From positions 5,084,001 to 5,148,000 of the forward strand of contig NZ_CP118270.1 of assembly GCF_028771845.1 (NCBI RefSeq): a stretch of 64,000 nucleotides of DNA, read 5' to 3'. Both the position numbers and the translations under genes were made by a program. A model generated the notes under the pieces. That model searched no databases, was not told the origin of the DNA, and was given only the letters and a program-made list of their open reading frames with translations. Positions 27,325 through 35,301 of this stretch are shown in pieces; position 1 is the first letter of the stretch, and the number at the start of each line of letters is the position of its first letter. The stretch comes from Paenibacillus marchantiae (GTDB taxonomy: Bacteria > Bacillota > Bacilli > Paenibacillales > Paenibacillaceae).

Positions 27325-29125
27325 TGGTGCTCCCCTCCTTCAAATAGGGTTTGGATAACAATAATGGGAAATGCATGATGACCTGCGTCCCTTCGTCCGT
27401 CGACTCTATCCGAAGTCCTGTTGGCTGGTTCTTAAACATAAGCTCCAAACTCTCGCGAAGGTTCTGTACACCAATGCTTTTTCGTTTCCGGTAGGACTGA
27501 TTCGCCTGGGATTTTTTCATTCCTATGCCATTATCCGCGACCTCCAAAATAAGCAGAGAGTGGTGGCTTGATGCACGAATGTCGATCTGCCCCTCAAGCT
27601 GTGTTTGTCCAAACCCGTGAATCAATGAATTTTCTACCAGCGGCTGTAGACAAAATTTCGGAATCAACGCATACTCCAGATCTCTGGAAACTTCATAGTG
27701 GAGCTTGATGCCATGTCCAAACCGTTTCCGTTGGATATCCATATAGGATTCAATTAGCACAATTTCCTCCTTCAGAAGAATAAGATCAACCTCCAAATTC
27801 AGCGTAGTTTCTAATATTTTTCCTAGCGATACACAAATCTCGTAAATCTCATCTTCATCCTTATCCAGTGCAATGCTCTTGATTGTATTCAGCGTATTCA
27901 GCAAAAAATGAGGGTTCATCTGACCAAGCAACACCTGAAATCGGACAAACTGCTTTTGCCGCTCCTCAAGCTTTAACTGTTCCAATAGATTATTGATGTC
28001 TGCGATCATGAAATTGAAGCTTCGGGTTAGGGCCAGCAATTCACCTTTACCTTGTTCCGGCAGCTTTGTCTTCAAATTCAATTTTACGGTTGTCTCCATC
28101 TTTCGTTGAAGATGCTTTAAAGGACCGGTAACCGTTGAGGAAATGAAGTAAGTCAGCAACACAAACAGCAGCAGGATGGCCCCATATACCGTATAGAACC
28201 TCAGCTTCTGTTTGTTCACTTCTTCAAATAACAAGGACAGGGGAATCTTTTTCACAAGATAACCGTCAAGCTCTTGAATTTTGCTATAGGTATACATCAT
28301 ATGATTGTTCACAATGGATTGGGAGGAGGTATCCTGTCCCTGACTCTGACTTGCTGCTGGAATGGCAGATGACACGGTATAAGGGACGTTGTCTCCCGAC
28401 TTGGATTGAAGCATAATATTCCCATATCCATCCATTAGAAAATAGGCTCCTTCGCTATCGCTGCCGAATGTATTTCCCTCCGTTTTTTCCTGAAACCATG
28501 CTTCATAATCGATACTAAAACGTCCATAAGCAAATGGTTTTAGTCCGTCGTCACGCAGCACTTCGTAAAGGCTCAGCATCCGATTTCCTTTTCTCTCACG
28601 AACGCCAGTCGTCAAATCATTGGATTTCCATACGTACCGCTGTCCCTCAGTCCTCTTCAGCTCCTGTACCCAAGGCTCGGAACTGATGTGGGCATAATTC
28701 AGAGAATTCTCTGGCGTATACGAAGTGTAAGCGTTTCCTTTTAAATCGATCAATGTGTAGAATACGGTAGCTCCTGTAAGGAAAAAGCTGTTTTCAATAC
28801 TAGCGAATTTATTTTCCACAATCCGCTTTCGATGGATAGCATCATATAATTCCGGCTTCTGCATCACTTCCCGGAGGACAGAATCCTGATCCAGCAGCAT
28901 CCCAGTCTTCATCACAAGACTCATCAAATCAATAAGATCGGCTTTGATGCCTTCGAGTTGCTTGACGTTAATGTCCGAAGCATCCCGCTGGAGCATAACT
29001 TCCGTTTCTCGGAAGTTGTAGAGAACTAATATGGCTATAGGCGTCAGGAGGAATAACAGAAACGAAAATAGTATTCGGTGTTTAAACGTGCCAGGCGTTA
29101 TTCGTCGCAGCCATCTGGTCAACAT
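27302..29125 (-). CDS. Sensor histidine kinase, YesM-like
   Basis: A 607-residue membrane kinase. A span near 17-36 and another near 302-322 enclose an extracellular sensor of about 260 residues. HAMP follows, with LKHLQRKMETTVKL. The phospho-acceptor His is in QMNPHFLLNTLNTIKSI near residue 405. The ATPase domain shows QPLVENSLIHGFG and DNGIGMKK. A cre-like site 75 bases upstream points to catabolite control of this kinase-regulator-importer unit. The cue is probably the same sugar the importer carries. Confidence 0.94.
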   Translation of the reverse strand: MLTRWLRRITPGTFKHRILFSFLLFLLTPIAILVLYNFRETEVMLQRDASDINVKQLEGIKADLIDLMSLVMKTGMLLDQDSVLREVMQKPELYDAIHRKRIVENKFASIENSFFLTGATVFYTLIDLKGNAYTSYTPENSLNYAHISSEPWVQELKRTEGQRYVWKSNDLTTGVRERKGNRMLSLYEVLRDDGLKPFAYGRFSIDYEAWFQEKTEGNTFGSDSEGAYFLMDGYGNIMLQSKSGDNVPYTVSSAIPAASQSQGQDTSSQSIVNNHMMYTYSKIQELDGYLVKKIPLSLLFEEVNKQKLRFYTVYGAILLLFVLLTYFISSTVTGPLKHLQRKMETTVKLNLKTKLPEQGKGELLALTRSFNFMIADINNLLEQLKLEERQKQFVRFQVLLGQMNPHFLLNTLNTIKSIALDKDEDEIYEICVSLGKILETTLNLEVDLILLKEEIVLIESYMDIQRKRFGHGIKLHYEVSRDLEYALIPKFCLQPLVENSLIHGFGQTQLEGQIDIRASSHHSLLILEVADNGIGMKKSQANQSYRKRKSIGVQNLRESLELMFKNQPTGLRIESTDEGTQVIMHFPLLLSKPYLKEGSTIVAHIDR

Positions 29126-29199
29126 GATTATTGCTCAGCCCTCCCATCGGTGTATACCTCCCAATTTACTGAACATTATGGGAGATCGCAACAGTAAAA

Positions 29200-29213
29200 T
29201 GTAAGCGCTCATA
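29200..29213 (+). promoter_or_regulatory. Candidate CcpA cre site before the second kinase operon
   Basis: TGTAAGCGCTCATA matches the cre consensus TGWAANCGNTNWCA at 13 of 14 positions, with the central CG intact. It lies in the 120 bases between the terminator of the previous operon and the kinase ATG. Confidence 0.55.
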
Positions 29214-29245
29214 TGAGAAGTTGGGAATCTCCTCTTTCCTATGGA

Positions 29246-29279
29246 TAAAAAAACGACAGCCAAATAATTGACTGTCGTT
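29246..29279 (-). terminator. Terminator after the PEP-hydrolase-family gene
   Basis: AACGACAG and CTGTCGTT pair around a 12-base loop; the minus strand then has seven T. It ends the UPF0261/PEP-hydrolase transcription unit before the kinase operon. Confidence 0.85.
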
Positions 29280-29288
29280 AAGTTGATG

Positions 29289-30119
29289 CTATTTCCGAAT
29301 CGACTTGAAGGACTCCGTCTGCTGTGTAATACCTTTCTCTGCCGCAAAGCGCTCGATGCTGGATGCGCCGAAGAATCCATCGATGCCCTTTGTTCTCTCA
29401 ATGACATAGGCCGCATCCTCCGGCTCTGCAATGGGTCCACCGTGGCAAATAATCATGATCTCCGGGTTCACAGCCCGCCCTGCTTCAATAATAGCTTCAA
29501 TTCGTTGTACACAGTCGTCCAGGGTCAGTGCTGTTTTTGCACCAATGGAGCCCTTGGTCGTCAACCCCATGTGCGCAACCAAAATGTCAGCCCCCGCCTC
29601 CGCCATAGCTTTTGCCTGAGCAGGATCAAAAACATACGGCGTAGTCAGCAAATCCAATTCATGGGCGATACGGATCATTTCAACCTCCAGGTCGTACCCC
29701 ATACCGGTTTCCTCCAGGTTTTGTCTGAACACCCCATCAATCAAACCAACGGTTGGGAAGTTTTGAACTCCGCTGAAGCCCTGCTCCTTCAACTGCTTCA
29801 GGTATACCTCCATTATTCGGAAGGGGTCCGTGCCGCACACCCCTGCCAGAACAGGCGTATGTTTGACGACGGGCAGCACCTCGGCTCCCATCTCAACGAC
29901 GATTTGATTGGCATCTCCATAGGAGAGCAGGCCCGCCAGCGAGCCGCGGCCCGCCATTCTGTACCGACCGGAATTGTATACGATTAACATATCTGCTCCG
30001 CCCGCTTCACTACTCTTGGCCGTAATGCCTGTGCCTGCTCCGACACCTAGTAGGATTTTACCCTGCTCTACCTCTCCCCTAAATTTGTCCATAATTTCTG
30101 ATCTGTTCAGCTTATTCAT
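29289..30119 (-). CDS. Phosphoenolpyruvate hydrolase-family TIM-barrel protein
   Basis: A 276-residue cytosolic protein of the PEP_hydrolase/TIM-barrel signal-transduction family. Marks include GVGAGTGITAKSSEAGGADM near residue 26, YNSGRYRMAGRGSLAGLL, the internal FPTVGLIDGVFRQNLEETG near 130, and DILVAHMGLTT and CHGGPIAEPEDA toward the C-terminus. GGAGG before the ATG supports the start. It is encoded 25 bases after a Tm-1-like/UPF0261 gene, a frequent pairing in bacteria and fungi whose joint substrate is not settled. A near-paralogue forms the N-terminal half of the regulator two genes upstream. Confidence 0.88.
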   Translation of the reverse strand: MNKLNRSEIMDKFRGEVEQGKILLGVGAGTGITAKSSEAGGADMLIVYNSGRYRMAGRGSLAGLLSYGDANQIVVEMGAEVLPVVKHTPVLAGVCGTDPFRIMEVYLKQLKEQGFSGVQNFPTVGLIDGVFRQNLEETGMGYDLEVEMIRIAHELDLLTTPYVFDPAQAKAMAEAGADILVAHMGLTTKGSIGAKTALTLDDCVQRIEAIIEAGRAVNPEIMIICHGGPIAEPEDAAYVIERTKGIDGFFGASSIERFAAEKGITQQTESFKSIRK

Positions 30120-30144
30120 TTCGTTATCCTCCTTATTGGATTCA

Positions 30145-31359
30145 TTAGGAATTTGATGTCATGAGAGCGATCAGCTTTTGTGCTGCGACTTCTGCAAAGG
30201 CTGGATCGTTGATGGCGCAATCCATTTCAATCACTTCAACAATTGAGCGATCGACATGCTGGCGCAGGGTATCAAACAACATCCGGTCCTCCTCCGGTCC
30301 GTAGAAAGGCTCCCCCTCTACATCAATTGCGGATACGCCTCTAAGTGGTAGCATTAGCACGGTGCGTTCCTTTGCCATGTTCAGCTTCTCCGCAAGCTTC
30401 CTGCCGATCTGCTCATTCTCTTCCACCGTGGTTCTCATCAGGGTTACCGTCGGATTATGCTGATAAAATTTATGATCCTTGAATTTCTCCGGCACAGTAT
30501 CGCTCGGACCAAAATTGCACATATCCAAGGCGCCCACCGAGACTACCTGCGGAATGCGATTGTGGCCTGCAGCCTCTAAGCGATTCGGCCCCGCATTTAA
30601 GACACCGCCGATGATTTCATCCACCCACTCCGTCGTGGTCAAGTCCAATACCCCTTCAATGAAGCCTGCTTCAATCAACGCCTCCATCGACTGCCCTCCG
30701 ATGCCCGTGGCGTGGAACACAAGCACCTCATAGCCCCGCTCCTCCAAATATTTTCTTGCCGCTGTCACACATGGTGTTGTCACTCCGAACATTGTAGCTG
30801 CAACCAGCGGCTTCTTATCCGGTTTATGCGTATACTCAAACTTGAGCATGCCCGCCATCGCAAATAATGCATTTGTAAATATTTTCGTAGAAATGGAGTT
30901 CAATCCGGCTACATCCACCACAGACGGAATCATGACAATATCACTCGTGCCTACGTATGGAGCTGTGTTTCCAGAAGCAACGGTTGATACCATCACCTTT
31001 GGGACACCAATCGGCAGTGCTCTCATGGCAGGTGTGACCAGTGAGGTTCCGCCAGTCCCACCAAAGGAAATGATTCCGTCAAATTTACCTTGTTTGTACA
31101 ACTGTGGCACCAGCTTCTTCAAGCCTATGGACAAAACCTCTGTAGCCAAAGCCCGATCCTTCTTTGCCGCAAGTTCTTCTATGACCATGCCTGCGGCGTG
31201 GGCGACTTCCTGATTGGACACATCCGGAACAAAGGACGGTTCAAATACACCTGTATGAATCATCAAAGTCCCCAACCCAAGCTCCTCTGCAATGCTCTTG
31301 ATGTAAAGGTATTCATCACCCTTTGTATCAAACGTTCCAATGATTGCGACGGTCTTCAT
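30145..31359 (-). CDS. Tm-1-like ATP-binding domain protein (UPF0261)
   Basis: A 404-residue cytosolic protein of the UPF0261/Tm-1-like family, named after the plant viral-resistance protein Tm-1. The N-terminus TVAIIGTFDTKGDEYLYIKS and the glycine-rich ISFGGTGGTSLVTPAMRALP near residue 95 are family signatures. PKVMVSTVASGNT follows, and VFHATGIGGQSMEAL near residue 225 belongs to the second alpha/beta domain. CGAGGAGG precedes the ATG. It is followed at 25 bases by the PEP-hydrolase-family gene, forming the conserved pair. An upstream cre-like site suggests carbon-catabolite control. The reaction is not established to my knowledge. Confidence 0.9.
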   Translation of the reverse strand: MKTVAIIGTFDTKGDEYLYIKSIAEELGLGTLMIHTGVFEPSFVPDVSNQEVAHAAGMVIEELAAKKDRALATEVLSIGLKKLVPQLYKQGKFDGIISFGGTGGTSLVTPAMRALPIGVPKVMVSTVASGNTAPYVGTSDIVMIPSVVDVAGLNSISTKIFTNALFAMAGMLKFEYTHKPDKKPLVAATMFGVTTPCVTAARKYLEERGYEVLVFHATGIGGQSMEALIEAGFIEGVLDLTTTEWVDEIIGGVLNAGPNRLEAAGHNRIPQVVSVGALDMCNFGPSDTVPEKFKDHKFYQHNPTVTLMRTTVEENEQIGRKLAEKLNMAKERTVLMLPLRGVSAIDVEGEPFYGPEEDRMLFDTLRQHVDRSIVEVIEMDCAINDPAFAEVAAQKLIALMTSNS

Positions 31360-31438
31360 TCCACGGCCTCCTCGTATGACTCTTTAGAAACCAAGCTCGA
31401 TCGCAGGTAGCACGCTGATTTTATTTACTAACAGAAAA

Positions 31439-31472
31439 ACCAGTACGATCGTTATAGCTTCATCATACTGGT
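31439..31472 (-). terminator. Terminator after the TIM-barrel/AraC regulator gene
   Basis: ACCAGTA and TACTGGT pair around about 20 bases. The minus strand continues TTTTTC, and an outer AACAG/CTGTT pairing may extend the stem. Confidence 0.6.
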
Positions 31473-31484
31473 CCTGTTTATTTA

Positions 31485-31498
31485 TGAAAACGCTTTTA
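31485..31498 (+). promoter_or_regulatory. Candidate CcpA cre site upstream of the UPF0261 gene
   Basis: TGAAAACGCTTTTA matches the cre consensus at 13 of 14 positions. It is about 125 bases upstream of the UPF0261 ATG and just past the stop codon of the regulator gene. Confidence 0.5.
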
Positions 31499-31502
31499 TG
31501 TT

Positions 31503-32702
31503 CTATGTTTTTGTGTTTAGGTTAGATCTGTACTTTTTGGGAGAGCAGCCCTTAAGCTTTTTAAACATTTTGCTGAATTGTGCGTAATTGGGATACCCTA
31601 CCATCTCAGCCACCTCGGATAATTGAAGCTGCGGCGCATGAAGAAGCGTGACGGCTTTATTGATGCGGAAGCTCACCAGATAGGTCTGAAAGCTGCAGCC
31701 AACCTCCTTTTTAAACAAACTGCTCAAATAGCTGCGGGAAACATGAGCAACCTTGGCCAGATCCGAAAAAATAATTTCACTACTGTAGTTTTGCGCCACA
31801 TACTCTTTGACAAACTCAACGTAATCATAATGCTGGGTAATGCCTTTCAGCATTTTGACCATAAAATCGTCCTCATCCAGTTTACCCAGGCGTTTAAAAT
31901 CGCGTGTAATTGCCGTAATCGACTTCTCGGAAGGAATTCGTTCAAAAGCAGACCCGCCAATATAGCCCATAATGTCTGTGTTGTCGCTATACATGTACTG
32001 GACATCGACAGGCGTCTTTACCGGACCGCCATAAATCATCTTGATCAAATCCGGCTTAAGCTGATTGCAGGTATCAAAAATACGCAGTGCCTTTGATTTG
32101 GCGGCCTCCAAGGATACAACCTTCCGTGCACCCAATAACCCGCCTTCGGTCAGGCCAAGATGAGCACAGATTACATCTGCCCCCGCTTCAATCATCTGGG
32201 CAGCCTGAAGCTCATCAAATACGAACGCCACCGTAAACAAATCCTGTCGATGGGCCAGGCTTATGGCCTCAACCTCGACGTCATAACTTATCCCGACTTC
32301 CTCCAAAGCCTCTCTGAATACTCCGTCTATCAAGCCGACCGTAGGATAGTTGTTGACTCCAGAAAACCCTCTCCTCTTGATTTCCTCTATATAATCAGCC
32401 ATTTCTATGGTTGGATCATTCGCATTCAGTCCAAAGAGTACGGGAGAATGCCTCACCAGTGGCACAATTTCTTTTGACGCAAAATCCATCACCATATCAT
32501 TACTGTTGCAAAATGGAAGAAAGCCGGCTAGAGAGCTCCTCCCCATCTGGCGAAACTTGCCGGAGTTCAGCATTAATATAAAATCCGCTCCACTCTGAGC
32601 TGCATACTTGGCTGTAATCCCCGTGCCTGTCGAGACACCGATGATGTGATTTCCCTCGTACAGCTGTGATTGAAGACGCTCCAGTATGACTGTTCTGTTC
32701 AA
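31503..32702 (-). CDS. One-component regulator: PEP-hydrolase-like TIM barrel fused to AraC DNA-binding domain
   Basis: About 399 residues in two parts. Residues 1-270 match the stand-alone PEP-hydrolase-family protein encoded at 29289-30119 almost throughout: GVSTGTGITAKYAAQSGADF, LNSGKFRQMGRSSLAGFLPF, YPTVGLIDGVFREALEEVG. Residues about 295-395 are an AraC domain (VSRSYLSSLFKKEVGCSFQT and GCSPKKYRS). The TTG at 32702 with GAGGAG ten bases upstream fits the paralogue's start best; in-frame GTG/ATG at 32723/32720 lack a Shine-Dalgarno. The fusion suggests a sensor that binds the ligand of the neighbouring enzyme and controls the UPF0261/PEP-hydrolase unit just downstream. That function is inferred. 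Confidence 0.9.
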   Translation of the reverse strand: MNRTVILERLQSQLYEGNHIIGVSTGTGITAKYAAQSGADFILMLNSGKFRQMGRSSLAGFLPFCNSNDMVMDFASKEIVPLVRHSPVLFGLNANDPTIEMADYIEEIKRRGFSGVNNYPTVGLIDGVFREALEEVGISYDVEVEAISLAHRQDLFTVAFVFDELQAAQMIEAGADVICAHLGLTEGGLLGARKVVSLEAAKSKALRIFDTCNQLKPDLIKMIYGGPVKTPVDVQYMYSDNTDIMGYIGGSAFERIPSEKSITAITRDFKRLGKLDEDDFMVKMLKGITQHYDYVEFVKEYVAQNYSSEIIFSDLAKVAHVSRSYLSSLFKKEVGCSFQTYLVSFRINKAVTLLHAPQLQLSEVAEMVGYPNYAQFSKMFKKLKGCSPKKYRSNLNTKT

Positions 32703-32822
32703 ACTCCATCCGCTCCTCATCACAATTTAGCAATTGTAGCTTTTGTTCCTCAATATTATTATTGTACATCATTCCATATAGCTCATTCCCTCCTTCCTCG
32801 ATCCGTTTGGTTAAAAGGCATC

Positions 32823-32853
32823 AAAAAAAAGCCGATTTCCCAGTTGGGAAATC
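32823..32853 (-). terminator. Terminator near the methionine aminopeptidase gene
   Basis: GATTTCCCA and TGGGAAATC form a tight hairpin with a two-base loop. On the minus strand it is followed by GGC and eight T. It follows the aminopeptidase gene. Confidence 0.8.
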
Positions 32854-32875
32854 GACCTTAGACATGCTCTTGATA

Positions 32876-33616
32876 TTATTGTGTGACAATGATCGGACCA
32901 TTTTTAGTAAGGATAATCGTATGTTCCACTTGAGCTACATAGCTTTTTTCTGTAGCAAAGGTCCATTCGTCTTCTTTTTGATACACTTGTTCTTCTAAAG
33001 TTGAGATAAATGGTTCGAATGCAATAACCATGCCTTCTTTTAACAACTCATCATCCGATGTATCGTTATAATTATAAATATGGTCAGGTGCTTCGTGTAT
33101 GTTACGTCCAACACCATGTCCTGTAAGGTTTTTAATAACGGTTAATCCATGCTGTTTTGCTGTTAGGAATACCGCTTTTCCGATGCCGCTTTTTTTGGAA
33201 CCAGGTTTTGCTTTTTTAAGACCTGCTTCAAATGCTAGTTTAGCAACGTCGCATATTTTCGTTAACACTTCTTCTCCTTCGCCTACTACAAACGAGATTC
33301 CTGTATCAGCGAAATAACTGTTCTTCGAGCCAGAGACATCTATGTTGACTAGATCTCCTTCTTGAATAACCCGTTGCCCCGGAATACCATGTGCTACTTC
33401 TTCATTAACACTAATGCAAGTATAGCCAGGAAAATTATATGCACTTTTTGGAGCTGAGACTGCGCCTTCTTTCTCAAAAAGCTCTCCAGCTATATCATCA
33501 AGTTCCTTCGTCGTTATGCCAGGAACTGTTCTTTGCACCAATTCATCTCTGATAAAGGCAACAATTCTGCCAATTTCCTTCAAACCATTAAAGTCTTCCT
33601 CTGTTTTTGCAATCAT
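32876..33616 (-). CDS. map: Type I methionine aminopeptidase (first copy)
   Basis: Removes the initiator Met from new proteins in the cytosol. The 246-residue pita-bread-fold enzyme carries all five metal ligands: two Asp in GDLVNIDVSGSKNSYFADTG, His in GHGVGRNIHEAPD, Glu in EGMVIAFEPFIS and Glu in EHTIILTKNGP near the C-terminus. It lacks an N-terminal zinc-finger extension. GAGG before the ATG supports the start. It is a single gene, outside the ribosomal-protein cluster where the housekeeping copy usually lies. A second, diverged copy is encoded at 43243-43989. Confidence 0.95.
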   Translation of the reverse strand: MIAKTEEDFNGLKEIGRIVAFIRDELVQRTVPGITTKELDDIAGELFEKEGAVSAPKSAYNFPGYTCISVNEEVAHGIPGQRVIQEGDLVNIDVSGSKNSYFADTGISFVVGEGEEVLTKICDVAKLAFEAGLKKAKPGSKKSGIGKAVFLTAKQHGLTVIKNLTGHGVGRNIHEAPDHIYNYNDTSDDELLKEGMVIAFEPFISTLEEQVYQKEDEWTFATEKSYVAQVEHTIILTKNGPIIVTQ

Positions 33617-33737
33617 TGTTTTCTGACCTCACTATCTTTTATCATCAATTAAATGTATAAGCTGAAACAACCAATTAGATAATCATATCCAAATGGTCAA
33701 AGCTTCGCAACTTTTTTTATCAATAACACCTTGACAC

Positions 33738-33773
33738 TAAAAAAAGAAATGCCCCTTCCGTCTTCAAAGGGGC
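33738..33773 (-). terminator. Terminator after the Sm-like basic protein gene
   Basis: GCCCCTT and AAGGGGC pair around nine bases. On the minus strand the stem is followed by ATTTC and a T run. Confidence 0.75.
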
Positions 33774-33784
33774 TGAATATTGCA

Positions 33785-34300
33785 TTATACCTCTTGTTCT
33801 TCGGCCTGACTAGGCGGAGCCATCAGACCTTTGACGGCACCCATAAACGGATGGATGGATTTGATCATGCCGTAGCCCATTTTCATGACCGGCATGAATT
33901 GCTGGATCATGCCGAATATCCGCATTCCGCCGCCAAGCATACCGCCAGCCGAAGCCGCACCGCCAAGCCCGCCAAACAGCGAACCCATCATCGGTAGAAA
34001 GGACGAAACCTGCGCACGCGACACTGTGCGCGAACGGGTAGACGGCTTGCGCGTACCATTCACCCGTTTCCGGTTCTGAGAACGACCGCTCTTGCTGGGT
34101 GCAACCTTTTGCTTGGAACGCTGGGAACTGTCCCCTGTGGTCGCCGTCCGCGATATTTTTCCTCCCCCGGTAAGCACCACGCCTCCGCTATTCACGTCAG
34201 AAATGTAACCGATATACGTTTCACCACTATGAAGAGTCACGCAGACGGGCCGGGCCTTATACCGCTTTGCCTTTAGGCGTATTTCGTTGGTTTTAGCCAT
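33785..34300 (-). CDS. Basic protein with Sm-like N-terminal domain and Gly/Met-rich C-terminus, function unknown
   Basis: I do not recognise this 171-residue protein. Residues about 15-50 (RPVCVTLHSGETYIGYISDV, then GGVVLTGGGKI) have the alternating strand pattern of Sm/Hfq-like barrels, which bind RNA. Residues 55-95 are strongly basic, Ser/Thr-rich and probably unstructured (KSGRSQNRKRVNGTRKPSTR). The last 75 residues are hydrophobic, Gly/Met-rich (LFGGLGGAASAGGMLGGGMR) and could insert in a membrane or self-assemble, as in small spore-coat or inclusion proteins. GCGAGGTG before the ATG is a good ribosome site and a terminator follows, so the gene is probably real and alone. Confidence 0.7.
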   Translation of the reverse strand: MAKTNEIRLKAKRYKARPVCVTLHSGETYIGYISDVNSGGVVLTGGGKISRTATTGDSSQRSKQKVAPSKSGRSQNRKRVNGTRKPSTRSRTVSRAQVSSFLPMMGSLFGGLGGAASAGGMLGGGMRIFGMIQQFMPVMKMGYGMIKSIHPFMGAVKGLMAPPSQAEEQEV

Positions 34301-34461
34301 TGAATTTCACCTCGCTCTACTGAATCTACTTCAGTTTACGCGATAAGTGGACTGCTTGCCTGTGCGAATGGGACATCTGTGCGGTATTCGCTATAGGTCA
34401 ATTCATCAATTTAAGTGATACGACTGGAAATATAAATGCAAGATCATTGAGCGCAACCCGT

Positions 34462-35301
34462 CTAAATCTTCGCCTTCTCCTCTTCCGCCATCGACCGGAT
34501 GTAGAAAGCACCCAGCACCGAGCAGAGCAGGAATGAGAAGAAAGCAATCGCTGCGGCTTGTTCACGCTCCTGGAAAACGCTGAATACCTGCTGCATGGAG
34601 ACACCAAGCATCTGCGGAGAGTTGGCTCCGATCAGATAGGGTGCAGTGAACGAGCCGATGACCCCCATGAAGACAAAGGTCAGGGCAACAAGAAATGTCT
34701 TGTACGACAGCGGGAAAATAAACCGGGTAAATAGCGTCAGTCTGCCTACACCCACGTCCTTTGCACTCTCAATGATCGATGAAGGAATGCCCGACAGCGC
34801 GGAACTGAGCAGCATCGTCGTAAATGGAATGTTGAACCACAGGTTGGCGATGATGATTCCTTTCTCGTCAAAGATGATGCGTGGCAGCGTAATCCCGACC
34901 ACCTCAAGCATACGGGCGAGCCAGCCATGATTGCCAAGCAAATTGATCAGACCGTAAGTTGCAATAACACCAGGGATAAACAGCGGAATCATGTACGTTT
35001 TACGAATCAGATTGACGATCGGCCCCTGGTTGAAGCGCATATAGATCGCCAGGGTGTAGCTGATCAAGATTACGGCAACACACGTAATGGCAGTGACCCG
35101 AAGTGTAAATACGATATTGCTGCGCATCCCCTTATCTGTGAACAGATAGGTATAGCGGCTCAGATCGTATCCACCCGAGCCGTTGCTCAGGCTCATGATG
35201 AAGGATTGAACAATCGGGATAATGACAACGATCAACAGGATGGCGAAGGAGGGGAGCACCATCGCCAGGCCTGTGATCGACTGTCTGGCTTCCTTACTCA
35301 T
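34462..35301 (-). CDS. ABC transporter permease, Fe3+/spermidine-putrescine type
   Basis: A 279-residue inner-membrane permease of the PotB/FbpB-like group with six spans. The first is near 10-35, and the EAA-like loop is ESAKDVGVGRLTLFTRFIFP near residue 190. FMGVIGSFTAPYLIGANSPQML follows, split here by its normal loop. It is the last gene of the eight-gene operon; its ATGA overlaps the stop of the binding-protein gene, so translation is coupled. It works with the permease encoded at 37561-38385 and the ATPase at 36479-37519. No terminator is evident just downstream. Confidence 0.93.
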   Translation of the reverse strand: MSKEARQSITGLAMVLPSFAILLIVVIIPIVQSFIMSLSNGSGGYDLSRYTYLFTDKGMRSNIVFTLRVTAITCVAVILISYTLAIYMRFNQGPIVNLIRKTYMIPLFIPGVIATYGLINLLGNHGWLARMLEVVGITLPRIIFDEKGIIIANLWFNIPFTTMLLSSALSGIPSSIIESAKDVGVGRLTLFTRFIFPLSYKTFLVALTFVFMGVIGSFTAPYLIGANSPQMLGVSMQQVFSVFQEREQAAAIAFFSFLLCSVLGAFYIRSMAEEEKAKI

